Shown here: positions 9,251-18,876 of the stretch, in pieces | Layout of the letters: the number at the start of each line of letters is the position of its first letter | How positions within the stretch are numbered: the stretch's first letter is position 1 | DNA from: Nostoc paludosum FACHB-159 | GTDB taxonomy: Bacteria > Cyanobacteriota > Cyanobacteriia > Cyanobacteriales > Nostocaceae | Assembly (NCBI RefSeq): GCF_014698835.1 | Contig: NZ_JACJTU010000007.1 | Location: forward strand, 1 to 64,000 | Length of the DNA stretch: 64,000 nucleotides | Direction: 5' to 3' | Program-made: the position numbers and the translations under genes | Notes under the pieces: model-generated | Told to the model about the DNA's origin: nothing | What the model saw: the letters and a program-made list of their open reading frames with translations, nothing else | Databases searched by the model: none

Positions 9251-9916
9251 ATGCTGACTCTTTATCACTCGCCAATTTCTCCTAACTCGCGCCGTGTCTG
9301 GATTACTCTGCTAGAAAAAGGACTTGAGTTTGAATTGGTAGAGATCGAGCTGGATGGGGAGCAGTTGAAACCAGAGTTTTTGGCAATTAATCCTTTTCAT
9401 CATATTCCAGCTTTGGTAGATGACGGCTTCAAGATAATAGAATCTTTGGCAATTCTCGACTATTTAGAGGCAAAATACCCTACGCCTGCGATGCTGCCTA
9501 AAGATGCAAAGGATTTGGCGATCGCACGTATGGTACAACTGGTGACTGTGAATGAGCTTTTGCCTGCAACTACCATCTTTCTACCTCAGTTTCTAGGCTT
9601 GCCTGGAGGAGATCCAGAAAAAATTGAGAAGGCAAAGCAAAAAATTGCTACAGTGCTGAAGTTTTTTGAAAGTTTACTTGACGATCGCCCTTACTTTGGC
9701 AGTGAAAACTTAACTCTAGCTGAAGCTGTGGCTGGAACTGTAGTACCTTTGATGCCAATTGTAGGCATATCTTTAAGTGAATATCCAAAATTAAACGCTT
9801 GGTGCGATCGCTTGATTGCACGTCCCACATGGCAAGCTACTGAGGCTACTGCGGAGGACATAGCGGCGTTCAGACCGATCGTAGTGGCAAGAATGTCACA
9901 ACAGAATTCAGGCTAA
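9251..9916 (+). CDS. Glutathione S-transferase family protein
   Basis: A 221-residue soluble GST. The thioredoxin-like N-terminal domain (about 1-80) begins LTLYHSPISPNSRRVW, with Ser residues in the position used to activate glutathione in many bacterial and plant GSTs. The cis-Pro is in HHIPALVDD and the glutathione-carboxylate motif is ESLAILDYL. The all-helical C-terminal domain follows (about 90-215). It probably conjugates or reduces small electrophiles; the substrate is not deducible. Start ATG at 9251; no operon partner on this strand. Confidence 0.9.
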   Translation: MLTLYHSPISPNSRRVWITLLEKGLEFELVEIELDGEQLKPEFLAINPFHHIPALVDDGFKIIESLAILDYLEAKYPTPAMLPKDAKDLAIARMVQLVTVNELLPATTIFLPQFLGLPGGDPEKIEKAKQKIATVLKFFESLLDDRPYFGSENLTLAEAVAGTVVPLMPIVGISLSEYPKLNAWCDRLIARPTWQATEATAEDIAAFRPIVVARMSQQNSG

Positions 9917-10033
9917 AAGCCATCAGCTTTAAGAGTAAGCTTCTGACAAAGATTGCAAACTTTCAAAAGCCTGCCTGTACGCGCCGCGCCATAGGCAAGC
10001 TTTGTTTGCATGGGTGCTTGATAATAATTTTTC

Positions 10034-11029
10034 TTACAGCTTGACTTGAGACAAATGACTGCGGGGATTGTAGGTACGTATAGCCCGGATTTTTTCATAA
10101 TACTCCCGCTCCTGTTGGCTGAGGTCTTTTGGTGGGGCGATCGCCACCTTCACCAACTGATCGCCGCGTCCACCCTTGGCGAGAGGCCAACCTTTGCCAC
10201 GCAACCGCAGTGATTGGCCGGAACGCACACCTGCTGGTAGCTTGACATTAACCATACCATCAGGTGTAGGTACATCAATAGATGCTCCCAGGGTTGCTTC
10301 ATCTGGGGTAATTGCCACTTCGCAAACCAAATTATCGCCTTCCATTTGGAAGAACGAGTGCGGCTGAAGTTCGACTTTTAAGTATAAATCTCCCCGTTGT
10401 TGAGTCATGGGGTTAATTTGACCTTTACCCCGCACGCGTAGGCGAGTACCAGTTTTAGCCCCAGGTGGGATGCGAACATCAATTGTTTCATTGCCTAAAC
10501 TAAAGCGCTTTTGCACGCCATAAAATGCTTCACCAAAAGTTAACGCGATCGCAGCTTCACTATCTTGGGCAGTACCAGCGCCTGCATCTTGAAACCCATA
10601 ATCGCTAAAGCCACCAAAACCACTAGGAGCACCTGTGGAAGTGCGGTAAGAATACGTTTGTCGCCCACCGCGAGGGCTAGCACCACCAAAGCGTCCTAGC
10701 AACTCATTAATAAACTCATCAAAATTGCCGTATTGACTGAAGTCAAAACCGCCCATATCAACACCAGCGCCACCAGACGGGAAACCTTGACCAGCTTGTT
10801 TCCAATATTGACCGAATTGGTCGTATTTTTTGCGTTTATCTGGGTCTGAGACGACTTCGTAGGCTTCGTTAATTTCTTTAAAGCGTGCCTCAGCCTGTTT
10901 GTTGCCTGGATTCACATCAGGATGATATTTGCGGGCTAGTTTCCGAAAGGCTTGTTTAATTTCCTCTTGACTGGCAGTCTTACTAACTCCCAAAATTGCG
11001 TAATAGTCTTTGAAGTCGGTTGCAGCCAT
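10034..11029 (-). CDS. DnaJ-type co-chaperone, CbpA-like
   Basis: Hsp40 of 331 residues that would stimulate the ATPase of DnaK. The J domain covers residues 5-70 and has the essential HPD in [10 protein letters not shown] Gly/Phe-rich linker follows (about 80-155). The two beta-sandwich client-binding domains include [19 protein letters not shown] and [19 protein letters not shown]. The CxxCxGxG zinc-finger repeats of true DnaJ are absent, which makes it a type II (CbpA-like) protein. It is convergent with the GST gene and monocistronic. Confidence 0.92.
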   Translation of the reverse strand: MAATDFKDYYAILGVSKTASQEEIKQAFRKLARKYHPDVNPGNKQAEARFKEINEAYEVVSDPDKRKKYDQFGQYWKQAGQGFPSGGAGVDMGGFDFSQYGNFDEFINELLGRFGGASPRGGRQTYSYRTSTGAPSGFGGFSDYGFQDAGAGTAQDSEAAIALTFGEAFYGVQKRFSLGNETIDVRIPPGAKTGTRLRVRGKGQINPMTQQRGDLYLKVELQPHSFFQMEGDNLVCEVAITPDEATLGASIDVPTPDGMVNVKLPAGVRSGQSLRLRGKGWPLAKGGRGDQLVKVAIAPPKDLSQQEREYYEKIRAIRTYNPRSHLSQVKL

Positions 11030-11199
11030 TCTACCAGCCTCCTATATAAATTTACGTTATGTTTTTTTAAGATAAGAGATATTTACTTTGCCAGGTATAA
11101 TGCCAAGCAAAAAGAATCTGACTTTAAATTAACAAAGAATATACAAAATCAAGTGTGGTTCTTGCTGACCGGGCGATCGCAATTTCCGTACTTTGAAGA

Positions 11200-11350
11200 A
11201 ATGGGGGATTGGGGACTGGGGACTGGGGATTGGGGACTGGGGACTGGGGACTGGGGACTGGGGAGATGGGGAGAACTTACAACAAGTCTTTCCCCTTGTC
11301 GCCTTGTCCTCTTCCTATGCCCAATGCCCAATGCCCCATGCCCCATGCCC
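11200..11350. repeat. STRR1-type inverted heptamer array
   Basis: GGGGACT/GGGGATT heptamers (about 11203-11265) precede a short spacer, then CCCAATG/CCCCATG heptamers (about 11318-11350). The array lies between the dnaJ-like gene (upstream side) and the 3' end of the kinase gene. No gene is seen in it. Confidence 0.8.
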
Positions 11351-11355
11351 TAAAT

Positions 11356-11895
11356 TCAAAGAAAACGAATCAGGTTGTCTAATCCTTCTTCTAGACTTGG
11401 CGGAGCATCCCGGAGTTGACGGTGCATTCGCAAGATAATTTCTTCTGGAACTTGGCGCGATCGCTTTTTATTGCGTGCCAAACACAGCCAAACTGGCATG
11501 TTTACCCAAATTCCCGTAATCTGGGTAAACCCAAAGTCACGGGCTAAACTAATCACCTCACGGCGATTGCCTCGTTGGGCGTTGGTGGCGTCGAAAATTG
11601 CCGTCCTACCAGTGGAAATAGCTTGTTGAAATTGCCGTTCCACTTCCCGCCAAATTAATAGCCACGATCCCTGAATAGTTTCCGAACCAAATAGTTGCCC
11701 CCGGATGGCATCGGTAGAAATCAGCAGCATCTGGGGGCATTGTGCCACTAATTGTTTTGCCAGAGTTGACTTACCACTACCTGGAAGACCAATCAGCAAC
11801 AAAAGTGAGGAATGAGTAGTGAGGAGCGAGGAGTTGAGAGTTAGAAGTGAGGAGTGTTCAGAATTTTTATTTATAACTCCTAACTCACAGTCCAT
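11356..11895 (-). CDS. AAA/P-loop kinase, zeta/PNK-like
   Basis: A 179-residue P-loop NTPase. The Walker A GLPGSGKSTLA lies at about residues 37-47, followed by STDAIRGQLFG and a Walker-B-like AIFDATNAQ, then RNKKRSRQVPEE in the lid. This pattern is that of small kinases related to polynucleotide kinase, gluconate kinase or zeta toxin; the substrate is unknown. The first ~33 residues (repeated SLLTLNSSLL/SSLLT) are encoded by TAACTCC/TCACTCC repeats rather than family sequence. The native start may be a TTG near the P-loop, and the N-terminus was extended or replaced by repeats. The gene ends in the same strand as glgC upstream. Confidence 0.75.
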   Translation of the reverse strand: MDCELGVINKNSEHSSLLTLNSSLLTTHSSLLLLIGLPGSGKSTLAKQLVAQCPQMLLISTDAIRGQLFGSETIQGSWLLIWREVERQFQQAISTGRTAIFDATNAQRGNRREVISLARDFGFTQITGIWVNMPVWLCLARNKKRSRQVPEEIILRMHRQLRDAPPSLEEGLDNLIRFL

Positions 11896-11928
11896 AACTC
11901 TTAACTCCTAACTCCTAACTATTAACTA

Positions 11929-13218
11929 TTAAATGATGGTTCCATCAGGAATTACAGCATTTTTTAGTACAACTACGATGCCACTGCGGATGTAGAAACC
12001 TTGATTTTCCCGATTGGCTTCTTGGACGTTATCTTTGTTGATAATTTTTACATCATGGCCTATGCGGGCATTTTTATCGATGATGGCACCCCTAATGATT
12101 GTGTCAGTACCGATGCCTACGGGAATGTCACCTTTGACTAAGCTACATTGGCGTTCCACAGAAGCCTGGTAAAAGTCTGCACCCATAAGCAAAGATTCTT
12201 CGATGACGCAGCCAGATTCAATACGCGATCGCACTCCCAAAACTGAATGTTGAATGCGGCAATTTTTCAAAATGCAACCTTCGCCAATAATTGATTCTGT
12301 GATTTGGCAATCTAATAGTTTGCTTGGAGGTAAATATCGGGCGCGGGTATAAATTGGTGCTTGTTCGTCGTAGAAACTAAAAGGTGGCTGCGGTTGGCGA
12401 GTCAGGGTTAAGTTTGCGTGATAAAATGCCTCGATTGTTCCAATATCTTCCCAGTAATCATCAAATAGATAAGCTTGAACGTTGTAATCCTTAGAGGCAT
12501 CAGGAATAATTTCTTTGCCGAAATCAGTCCTTTCTGTACCCTCTCTTAACAACTTGAACAAAACGTCTTTTTTGAAGACATAAATCCCCATCGAGGCGAT
12601 GTAAGGCTGTTGTTGGGCTTGTTCTTTTGTTAATCCCAGTACGCTTGTATCAACTTGCATTTGGGTTAACGCTTCGCCTTTCGGTTTTTCGCTAAAATCG
12701 ATGACTCTACCAGAATCGTCAATTTTCATCAAACCAAAATCTGAGGCGCGGCGCTCATCAATGGGGATGACTGAGAGAGTAATATCAGCCCCTGTTTCTC
12801 TATGGCGCTGGATAAACTGACGATAATCCATGCGGTAAAGGTGATCGCCTGAGAGAATTAGATATTCATCTACATCCCATTCTTCCATTAACCACAGGTA
12901 CTGACGCACCGCATCGGCTGTACCTTGGAACCAGTTCGGGTTTTCTGGTGTTTGTTGTGCAGCTAGCACTTCGACAAACCCTTCATTGAACCCAGTAAAA
13001 TTGTAGGTACGGGCAATGTGACGATTCAGGGAAGCTGAGTTAAATTGTGTCAGAACATAAATTTTGAATATTTCGGAATTTATACAGTTACTGACAGGGA
13101 TATCGATTAAGCGGTATTTCCCCGCCACTGGTACTGCTGGTTTGGCGCGGAGTTTGGTTAGCGGATAAAGCCGAGTCCCCGCGCCACCACCAAGGATGAT
13201 TGATAAAACTTTTTTCAC
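11929..13218 (-). CDS. glgC: Glucose-1-phosphate adenylyltransferase
   Basis: Makes ADP-glucose from ATP and glucose-1-phosphate, the committed and allosterically controlled step of glycogen synthesis. The 429-residue length matches cyanobacterial GlgC. Visible are the nucleotide loop [13 protein letters not shown], the regulatory/catalytic [27 protein letters not shown] and the C-terminal left-handed beta-helix with IIDKNARIG and the 3-phosphoglycerate-site Lys in [16 protein letters not shown] long AT-rich leader (13219-13541) precedes it. Apparently monocistronic. Confidence 0.97.
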   Translation of the reverse strand: MKKVLSIILGGGAGTRLYPLTKLRAKPAVPVAGKYRLIDIPVSNCINSEIFKIYVLTQFNSASLNRHIARTYNFTGFNEGFVEVLAAQQTPENPNWFQGTADAVRQYLWLMEEWDVDEYLILSGDHLYRMDYRQFIQRHRETGADITLSVIPIDERRASDFGLMKIDDSGRVIDFSEKPKGEALTQMQVDTSVLGLTKEQAQQQPYIASMGIYVFKKDVLFKLLREGTERTDFGKEIIPDASKDYNVQAYLFDDYWEDIGTIEAFYHANLTLTRQPQPPFSFYDEQAPIYTRARYLPPSKLLDCQITESIIGEGCILKNCRIQHSVLGVRSRIESGCVIEESLLMGADFYQASVERQCSLVKGDIPVGIGTDTIIRGAIIDKNARIGHDVKIINKDNVQEANRENQGFYIRSGIVVVLKNAVIPDGTII

Positions 13219-13541
13219 AAAATTTCTCCCAGCTGCCTTTCAACTCTCATCTTCAGTTTAGGACTGTATGTGGCAGCTGGTAAGGGGGAATCAAAGAATC
13301 TCAGGGATGAATTTTATAAAATGCTGCTGGTGTTTAATGATATTATTGACTACTTTTTATTAAAATATAAGTATTAATTAATACTAAATAAACTATTTTT
13401 TAGCTACTCTAATATCATAAATAGTTAATTTTTAGGTTTCCTAGCAAATCATTAATAAGTATTTTTTTAGACATAGTGTTATTATCAGAGTTAGAAGTTA
13501 TTAGATAACTAAGTGGTTATTGATGCTTGTTAGCGTGGTTC
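13219..13541. other. AT-rich intergenic region upstream of glgC
   Basis: About 320 bases with no open frame of note and no heptamer repeats. It is very AT-rich around 13330-13470 (TATTAAAATATAAGTATTAATTAATAC and similar tracts, given here only in part). It presumably contains the glgC promoter, read leftwards, and the end of the membrane pentapeptide gene. I see no identifiable operator. Confidence 0.4.
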
Positions 13542-15560
13542 CTAAATTTCTCCTGGTGAAGCTTCTGTTTTTTCTGTTCTCAGTTGGGAGTATGCTTGTT
13601 GGATAGCTGTGGCGATCGCACTCTCTGGTATTAGATTAGCGATTTCCTGTCCTTGTTGTAGAAGAAACTGTTTAAAAAATGGGTCGTTTTTAGCTTCATT
13701 GAGAATCACCTGCTGAATTAGTTCAGATTGTTGACTGGTAGAAATAGCAACGCTTTGACTTTGAAATTGCTCTAACAAGCTTTGAGCTAAAGTTGTCGCT
13801 TCAGCTAAATTGCTACCATTAGCTACAAAACTGCGAATCTTACTAGCAGCTTCGTCATAATTAATTTCACCAGAGCCTGCAAGGTTTGTAATTGTGCTAC
13901 CAACAATAAAAAAACTATTACCAAAAGGCCTTTTATTTAAAGCTTGTGCTTGATTTTCTGCAATACCGAGAAGCCTATTAATTTGCTGTTCTTTGACAGC
14001 CATCAAAGTTTTAAGATCTTCATAAATTAGATTGACTTTTTGTTCAACTTCTCGCCGAGGAATCCCTTCTCTATATGCTACTTTCACAACCCAAAGGTCG
14101 CCGCGTTGTTCGACTCCTTTCAGTTCTAATCCTAAACCTTCATCATCTAATTGTAATTTACGGAAAGCAAAGCTTAGAGCTTGCCAGTTAATACCTTCTT
14201 TAAAAACTAATTCCACTACTTCTTCTACTTTTTGAAACAGAGCTTCAAACTCTCCTTTCTCAAAGTTGCGCCCAACAGGATATTTATCTGTAGACTCTCC
14301 TTTATCATCTAATTTGCGGTAGATATATTCACATTCAACCCCAGCAAAACAAGTCTGGGAATTAATACTCCAATCTTCAATACAAATTCCTGTCAATTTA
14401 GCACGAGTAAAATTCGCTCCTGTAACTTGAGCGCGTACCAAAATACTTCGACGCAAATCAGCACCTTGTAAATCTGCGCCATTTAAATTAGTTTCTATTA
14501 GAATAATATCTCTCATATCTACATCTCGTAAATATGCACCTTGCAAATTGATTCTGCTAAAATTTTTATGTTCGCAAACTTCTTTAGTGAGAAGCTTTTG
14601 CACTTTGTAATTGATTAAATCTAAATATCTATTATCGAGTCTGGCTCTATCCAAACCAGTAACTCCCTTAAAACAAGTCCGGTAAAATTTACGCGCTCTT
14701 AAGTCACTATTTGCTAACTGAGAACCAGTAAAATCAACATGACTTAAATCTAAATTATAAAACGATGTTCCGCCCCAAGAAGCAACTGCGATCGCCCAAT
14801 CTCGCAAAAAGTCTAAATGCCCGCGATGTTTATTATGAAAATTTGTTGCGATTAGGCTAACAATTATCGTACCAAAGCCTAAAGCTATACCACCACTTAT
14901 AGAAATACTTCTAATTAAAAAACTATCTTCTTCTGGTTTATTTTCTAACCAGTGAAAGTGATATGCTGCCACAGCAATAATTATTGCTGAGAATAGTATA
15001 GCGAGAATTCCCCACACTCGAAGTAAATATTTATTTTGAGAAGACAAAGTTGAACTTAAAGCAAAAGCCAAGCTACCTGCTAACAGACTAATCGTTGCAA
15101 ACAACATTCCAAATGTAGTGGCAGCTAAATTTTGAATACTGCGATCGATAACTGGTGGAATACCTTGTTTTATAGTTGTAAATAAATTGAAATTTACTAA
15201 CAATGCTGTTATAAACAAAGCTATCAGAAAACTTATAAAAGCTATTTTTAAACCTTCAGCAATACCTCTGCGTATAGTAGTAATTATCCAAAGGGTCACT
15301 ACCACAATCATCCAAAGTAGTTCTATCCAACCATCAGCTTGTATACTTATGTTAAAAAATACATTCGCACCAAAAAATCCAGATACAATACCTGATGTTA
15401 AATAAAGAACATTTATAAATAAAAGCAGCAAAGCTTTTACTATTAGTGGTTGACCAGCAATCATACCACGTAATTCCGATTGCAAAGATTCTTGAGAGAA
15501 ACGCCAACCTTGGATATTTTGTCCGGGTTGGATAGGGCGGGATAAGTGATGAGACTGCAT
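13542..15560 (-). CDS. Membrane pentapeptide-repeat protein with GSGEINY signalling tail
   Basis: A 672-residue protein with no known single-family match. Residues ~40-235 hold about six hydrophobic helices. Residues ~265-390 hold pentapeptide-like repeats (NLDLSHVDFTG, LNGADLQGADLRRS, TGANFTRAKLTG). A middle helical domain (~415-530) follows. From about 548 the tail carries GSTITNLAGSGEINYDEA and SKIRSFVANGSNL. The same tail motif occurs in the neighbouring caspase-like protein (ASGSINYNEAPNQIRS), so the two are likely parts of one signalling system. The start lies 41 bases from the divergent protease gene at 15602, so a shared promoter region is likely. Probably a membrane-anchored sensor or scaffold; this is inference. 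Confidence 0.75.
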   Translation of the reverse strand: MQSHHLSRPIQPGQNIQGWRFSQESLQSELRGMIAGQPLIVKALLLLFINVLYLTSGIVSGFFGANVFFNISIQADGWIELLWMIVVVTLWIITTIRRGIAEGLKIAFISFLIALFITALLVNFNLFTTIKQGIPPVIDRSIQNLAATTFGMLFATISLLAGSLAFALSSTLSSQNKYLLRVWGILAILFSAIIIAVAAYHFHWLENKPEEDSFLIRSISISGGIALGFGTIIVSLIATNFHNKHRGHLDFLRDWAIAVASWGGTSFYNLDLSHVDFTGSQLANSDLRARKFYRTCFKGVTGLDRARLDNRYLDLINYKVQKLLTKEVCEHKNFSRINLQGAYLRDVDMRDIILIETNLNGADLQGADLRRSILVRAQVTGANFTRAKLTGICIEDWSINSQTCFAGVECEYIYRKLDDKGESTDKYPVGRNFEKGEFEALFQKVEEVVELVFKEGINWQALSFAFRKLQLDDEGLGLELKGVEQRGDLWVVKVAYREGIPRREVEQKVNLIYEDLKTLMAVKEQQINRLLGIAENQAQALNKRPFGNSFFIVGSTITNLAGSGEINYDEAASKIRSFVANGSNLAEATTLAQSLLEQFQSQSVAISTSQQSELIQQVILNEAKNDPFFKQFLLQQGQEIANLIPESAIATAIQQAYSQLRTEKTEASPGEI

Positions 15561-15601
15561 TCCAATTCCACCAAGTAATTTTCGGATTTTACAAAACGTT
15601 T

Positions 15602-16936
15602 ATGAGCATTAATATAACTCCGTCTCGGAGCAAAATATTATATAATTGGTTTCTGCCTACTAGACTTCTTAGGGAAAGACTCAATGTAAGTTCTATACCA
15701 ATTAATAGGCAGCAAGAACAATTACTTGAGTCTATTGACCCCGGAGATTTAGTAGAAATTATCAACTCGCGTTTTGATGTTAACCCAACATCGCGGATTA
15801 ATGCAGTTTTTGGAAATCCAGATTTTTTACCATTTTCTTTTTTAGAACTAGGAGTAAGGCGAGGCGCTGCGGTATGCCGAATAGTTCGGAATTTCTCTGA
15901 ACCATTTAGGCAAGAAATAGTCAATGTAGTTAGTGAGTTTGAACAGGAACTTAAAAATAATAATCAAGATATTCTAACTAGGCAAGAAATAGAAGAAATC
16001 TTTTCAATGTCAGAAAAAGAACAAGGTTTTGCCGACGATTTTTTTCCTAATCTTGCTGAAGCATCTCCTTCAAATGTGCTTCAAGATCCAGAACGTTTTA
16101 GTAAACTGTTACCAATTCCGATTGGGACAGGGTTTTTAGTTGGAAATAGTTATTTACTTACCAATCATCATGTACTTCCAGAGCGGAAAATATGTCATGA
16201 GATTATAGCCGAATTTGGATACGATCAAGATGGTCTTGGAAGAAAAATTCCGCCGATAGCATATAAACTTGATACCAATCCAGAAACGGGTTTTTTTGAA
16301 ACTAATGAAAATTTAGATTACACCTTGGTTAAGTTGCAAGATAAACCTGTAGATCCAGACTTCTCTATTTTAGGCCGAGCAGGCGATCGCTTCGGCTGGA
16401 TTACCTTAGACGAAAACCCAACAAGGATTGCACCGCCTGTAGATGAGACAAAAATCCAAAATCTTCAATCCGACGGTTTTGAGATCAGAATTCCCCAAGG
16501 GAAATCTATGGAAGGAGAACCTGTAAATATTATTCAGCATCCAAAAGGAAAGCGTAAACAAGTTATTCTTTCCAGTAATCGAGTTACTGAAATTTATAAG
16601 CAATTTATTCAGTATCAAGCTGATGCTGATTTTAGTTCATCGGGTAGTCCAGTTTTTAATCAGCAATGGCAATTAGTAGCCTTACATCATGCAGCAGTAG
16701 CAGAAAATGACACTAATACAATGTTTGAAATAACAGCAGAAGAAGGTGTGAGAACTTGTGAAATTGTCAAGGATTTAAAAGCAAAAATGGAACAATATAA
16801 TGCAGAGGCAGATTTAGGGCCAGAACAAAAATCAAATCCTCAATCGCAAAAAATTCAGACTTTTATCACAAACTTTGTTGATACAGTAGAAAAAAAAGCT
16901 GAAAGCAATCCTACATATCAAGCAGCAGCTTCTTAA
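15602..16936 (+). CDS. Trypsin-like serine protease with effector-associated-like N-terminus
   Basis: A 444-residue, probably cytosolic, protein. The C-terminal half (about 175-385) is a V8/trypsin-like protease. GTGFLVGNSYLLTNHHVLPE gives the catalytic His, NLDYTLVKL the Asp and FSSSGSPVFN the Ser, so the triad is complete. The N-terminal ~110 residues form a helical adaptor-like domain with FLELGVRRGAAVCRI, resembling the effector-associated domains that recruit proteases in bacterial conflict systems. No signal peptide. It is divergent from the membrane pentapeptide gene and convergent with the disrupted caspase. A Trypco1 protein, a family named for co-occurrence with such proteases, lies nearby at 18465. 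Confidence 0.85.
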   Translation: MSINITPSRSKILYNWFLPTRLLRERLNVSSIPINRQQEQLLESIDPGDLVEIINSRFDVNPTSRINAVFGNPDFLPFSFLELGVRRGAAVCRIVRNFSEPFRQEIVNVVSEFEQELKNNNQDILTRQEIEEIFSMSEKEQGFADDFFPNLAEASPSNVLQDPERFSKLLPIPIGTGFLVGNSYLLTNHHVLPERKICHEIIAEFGYDQDGLGRKIPPIAYKLDTNPETGFFETNENLDYTLVKLQDKPVDPDFSILGRAGDRFGWITLDENPTRIAPPVDETKIQNLQSDGFEIRIPQGKSMEGEPVNIIQHPKGKRKQVILSSNRVTEIYKQFIQYQADADFSSSGSPVFNQQWQLVALHHAAVAENDTNTMFEITAEEGVRTCEIVKDLKAKMEQYNAEADLGPEQKSNPQSQKIQTFITNFVDTVEKKAESNPTYQAAAS

Positions 16937-17043
16937 ATAAGAATTCAAAACTCAAGAGTCAGAATTCAAAATGATTATATGAGTTGAATCTCGCGTAAAA
17001 TTGGGAACTTGCTGTTTGGACTAATATTAAATCAGTTCGCAAT

Positions 17044-18318
17044 TCAACATCCCAAATTATTAATTTCTTGTTCATAACTGGCGATTTTTTGTCGCAATTT
17101 TTCCTGTTCATTTTTGGCACTTCTACGTATTTTTGGGTCACTTGTCAGTCTTTCTTGTTGTTCATATTCTTCTAGTAATTCTAATGATTCACTAAGATGA
17201 TTCCGAAGGGTTTGACACCGCTGCTGGTTAGTTAATTGGTTAAGCGATGGAGATGGCAAACTAGAGGAATTAACGGTTATGCTGCGAATTTGGTTAGGAG
17301 CTTCATTATAGTTAATCGAGCCACTAGCAGCAAAGTTTCCAATAGAATTACCAGACATGTTAAAAGATTTATTAATTACTGGTTGGTCTGATTGGGGTGT
17401 AGAAACTGGAGCCTGACTGCCTGTAGGATAGCTAACTAAAGTAATAGAACGTCCCCAACCCATGCGAATAGGTTCTTGTACAGAACCTCTAAGTTCATCG
17501 CTGATAAAATCAAATAAGCGATCGCTGCTAATTCTTCTACTCTTACCTGCATTCTCAGGCGCTAGTCCCTTGATAACTGCACCTGTGAAAATGCTATATT
17601 CTTCACTCTTAATTACTCCCGCACGTTCAAAGCCACGACAAGCTGTAATTAAGTAATAATCTCTTTGGGAACTGAAAGCGGTAAGAGTTTGTTCTATCAA
17701 CTGTCTTTCCAAAAAATAGCCAGCATGACAACAATCGAGTAGCACTACCAAACTACTTAATTGCGAATCTCGAATTAATTGATTGAGACTGTCAAGGGAA
17801 ATACTAGATTTTTGTTCTACAATTTGGTTTTCCGCAACTTCAATCTGAGAATCAGAAGTTGCCAAATATCCCTTTTTTTGTCCCAAGCGATCGCAAGTTA
17901 TAAAACCGTGTCCGCTAAAATAAATCAACGCTTCATTATTAGCAGCTTTCTCTAGTAAAAAAGTTTTCAAATCTTCGCCAAGTTGAGCGCCAGTAACTTT
18001 TTGCGCTCCTATTTCAAAGCCGTTTTTAAGTAGAACAGCGTAAAAAAACCAAAATATGTAACTAAAAGTAAAGTTGCCCAAAAAACTCTTGCCTTCTGCC
18101 TTCTGCCTTCTGCCTCCTGCCTTGTCATAACGACAATTTTCAACACCGACCTACTTATCCTTATTCCAACGCTGGGGTAGTCTTTGCACAGACTGGAAAT
18201 CACCATATTGCTCTAGAATTTGCGCTATAGCCTCGGCATCATTTGTAGCTTTCGACAAACGCGGTAATGATGGGCTGAGATAATCGGCGATGCCAATAAC
18301 AAGGGCGTATCGTGCCAT
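17044..18318 (-). pseudogene. Caspase-like (C14) protease, interrupted by a small insertion
   Basis: The N-terminal 55 residues (start MARYALVIGIADY at 18318, ending WNKDK) are followed by TAG at 18151-18153. The same reading frame resumes and runs to 17044. Removing about 126-129 bases (18028-18156) joins WNKDK to NGFEIGAQKVTG and restores a normal orthocaspase. The remaining domain has the catalytic His in YFSGHGF and Cys in LLDCCHAG. The tail has ASGSINYNEAPNQIRS, shared with the membrane protein at 13542, and a C-terminal coiled coil. As it stands, translation stops after 55 residues unless the stop is read through or an internal TTG (18081) is used; such a product would lack the first beta strand. 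It is the likely effector of the locus, now probably inactive. Confidence 0.8.
18028..18156. mobile_element. Small MITE-like insertion with terminal inverted repeats and TTCTGCC core
   Basis: Bounded by AAGTAG (18028-18033) and CTACTT (18151-18156). Extending inward, the two ends match at about 14 of 20 positions as inverted repeats (AAGTAG..C.G.GT..AAAA). The interior holds five to six TTCTGCC/TCCTGCC heptamers (18089-18123). It interrupts the caspase-like gene and has a length that keeps frame but introduces one TAG. It encodes no transposase, so mobilisation would have to be in trans. Confidence 0.65.
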
Positions 18319-18464
18319 TTAACACACCTTGGGTTAGTAAATACAGGATAATCTTGACAGACACAATTGATGGCTGTGTTACTAGAAACAACACGATATG
18401 TTATTTTTTCGCAAACAGCCTGGAATATTTCAGACACGATACAAAAATTTAATTGAGGTAGCCC

Positions 18465-18836
18465 ATGTCAGAAGTACAGCAACTATTTTTCCAAGCAGAC
18501 GGTGAAATTAAGCAGATTCAAATTAACGTCACAGCCACCGAAATAACTCAGGAAATTGAGGAGGAGGATGATGGCATAGAATACAAGGATATCCGAACAG
18601 ATGCGATCGCTCGAATGCAACAAGCTCGCCAAATGATTCGCTCTTATACTATCTATGCTCTTAGTGCTTTTAGAGACTTTAATACTGCTGAGATTGAAGA
18701 GGTAAGACTTAAATTTGGCATTAAGCTGGGTGGCAAAGCAGGCATACCTTACATTACCGAAGGTTCAGCTGAAAGTAATCTGGAAATCGAGGTGAAGTGT
18801 AAGTTTCCAGAAAAACAAAAACCTGATTCACAGTAA
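18465..18836 (+). CDS. Trypsin-co-occurring domain protein (Trypco1, CU044_2847 family)
   Basis: A 123-residue single-domain protein. The C-terminal core IEEVRLKFGIKLGGKAGIPYITEGSAE is the hallmark of the CU044_2847/Trypco1 family: a conserved FGIKL followed by a Gly-rich turn and a final beta strand. The N-terminus is acidic. Family members are found beside trypsin-like proteases and EAD proteins in proposed bacterial conflict systems, where they may transmit or gate activation. The molecular function is unknown. It is divergent from the broken caspase gene (147 bases between starts) and on the same strand as the trypsin-like gene 1.5 kb upstream. Confidence 0.85.
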   Translation: MSEVQQLFFQADGEIKQIQINVTATEITQEIEEEDDGIEYKDIRTDAIARMQQARQMIRSYTIYALSAFRDFNTAEIEEVRLKFGIKLGGKAGIPYITEGSAESNLEIEVKCKFPEKQKPDSQ

Positions 18837-18876
18837 CAGTAAAAAATTATCCGCGGGGTGTAGGGTTAGGCAATGC

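Noticed and set aside
13219..13541. Riboswitch or small RNA upstream of glgC
   Set aside because: The region is AT-rich with no convincing stem-loop or known motif.
18009..18437. Two small minus-strand frames between caspase and Trypco1
   Set aside because: They are out-of-frame readings of the caspase N-terminus and of the inserted element.
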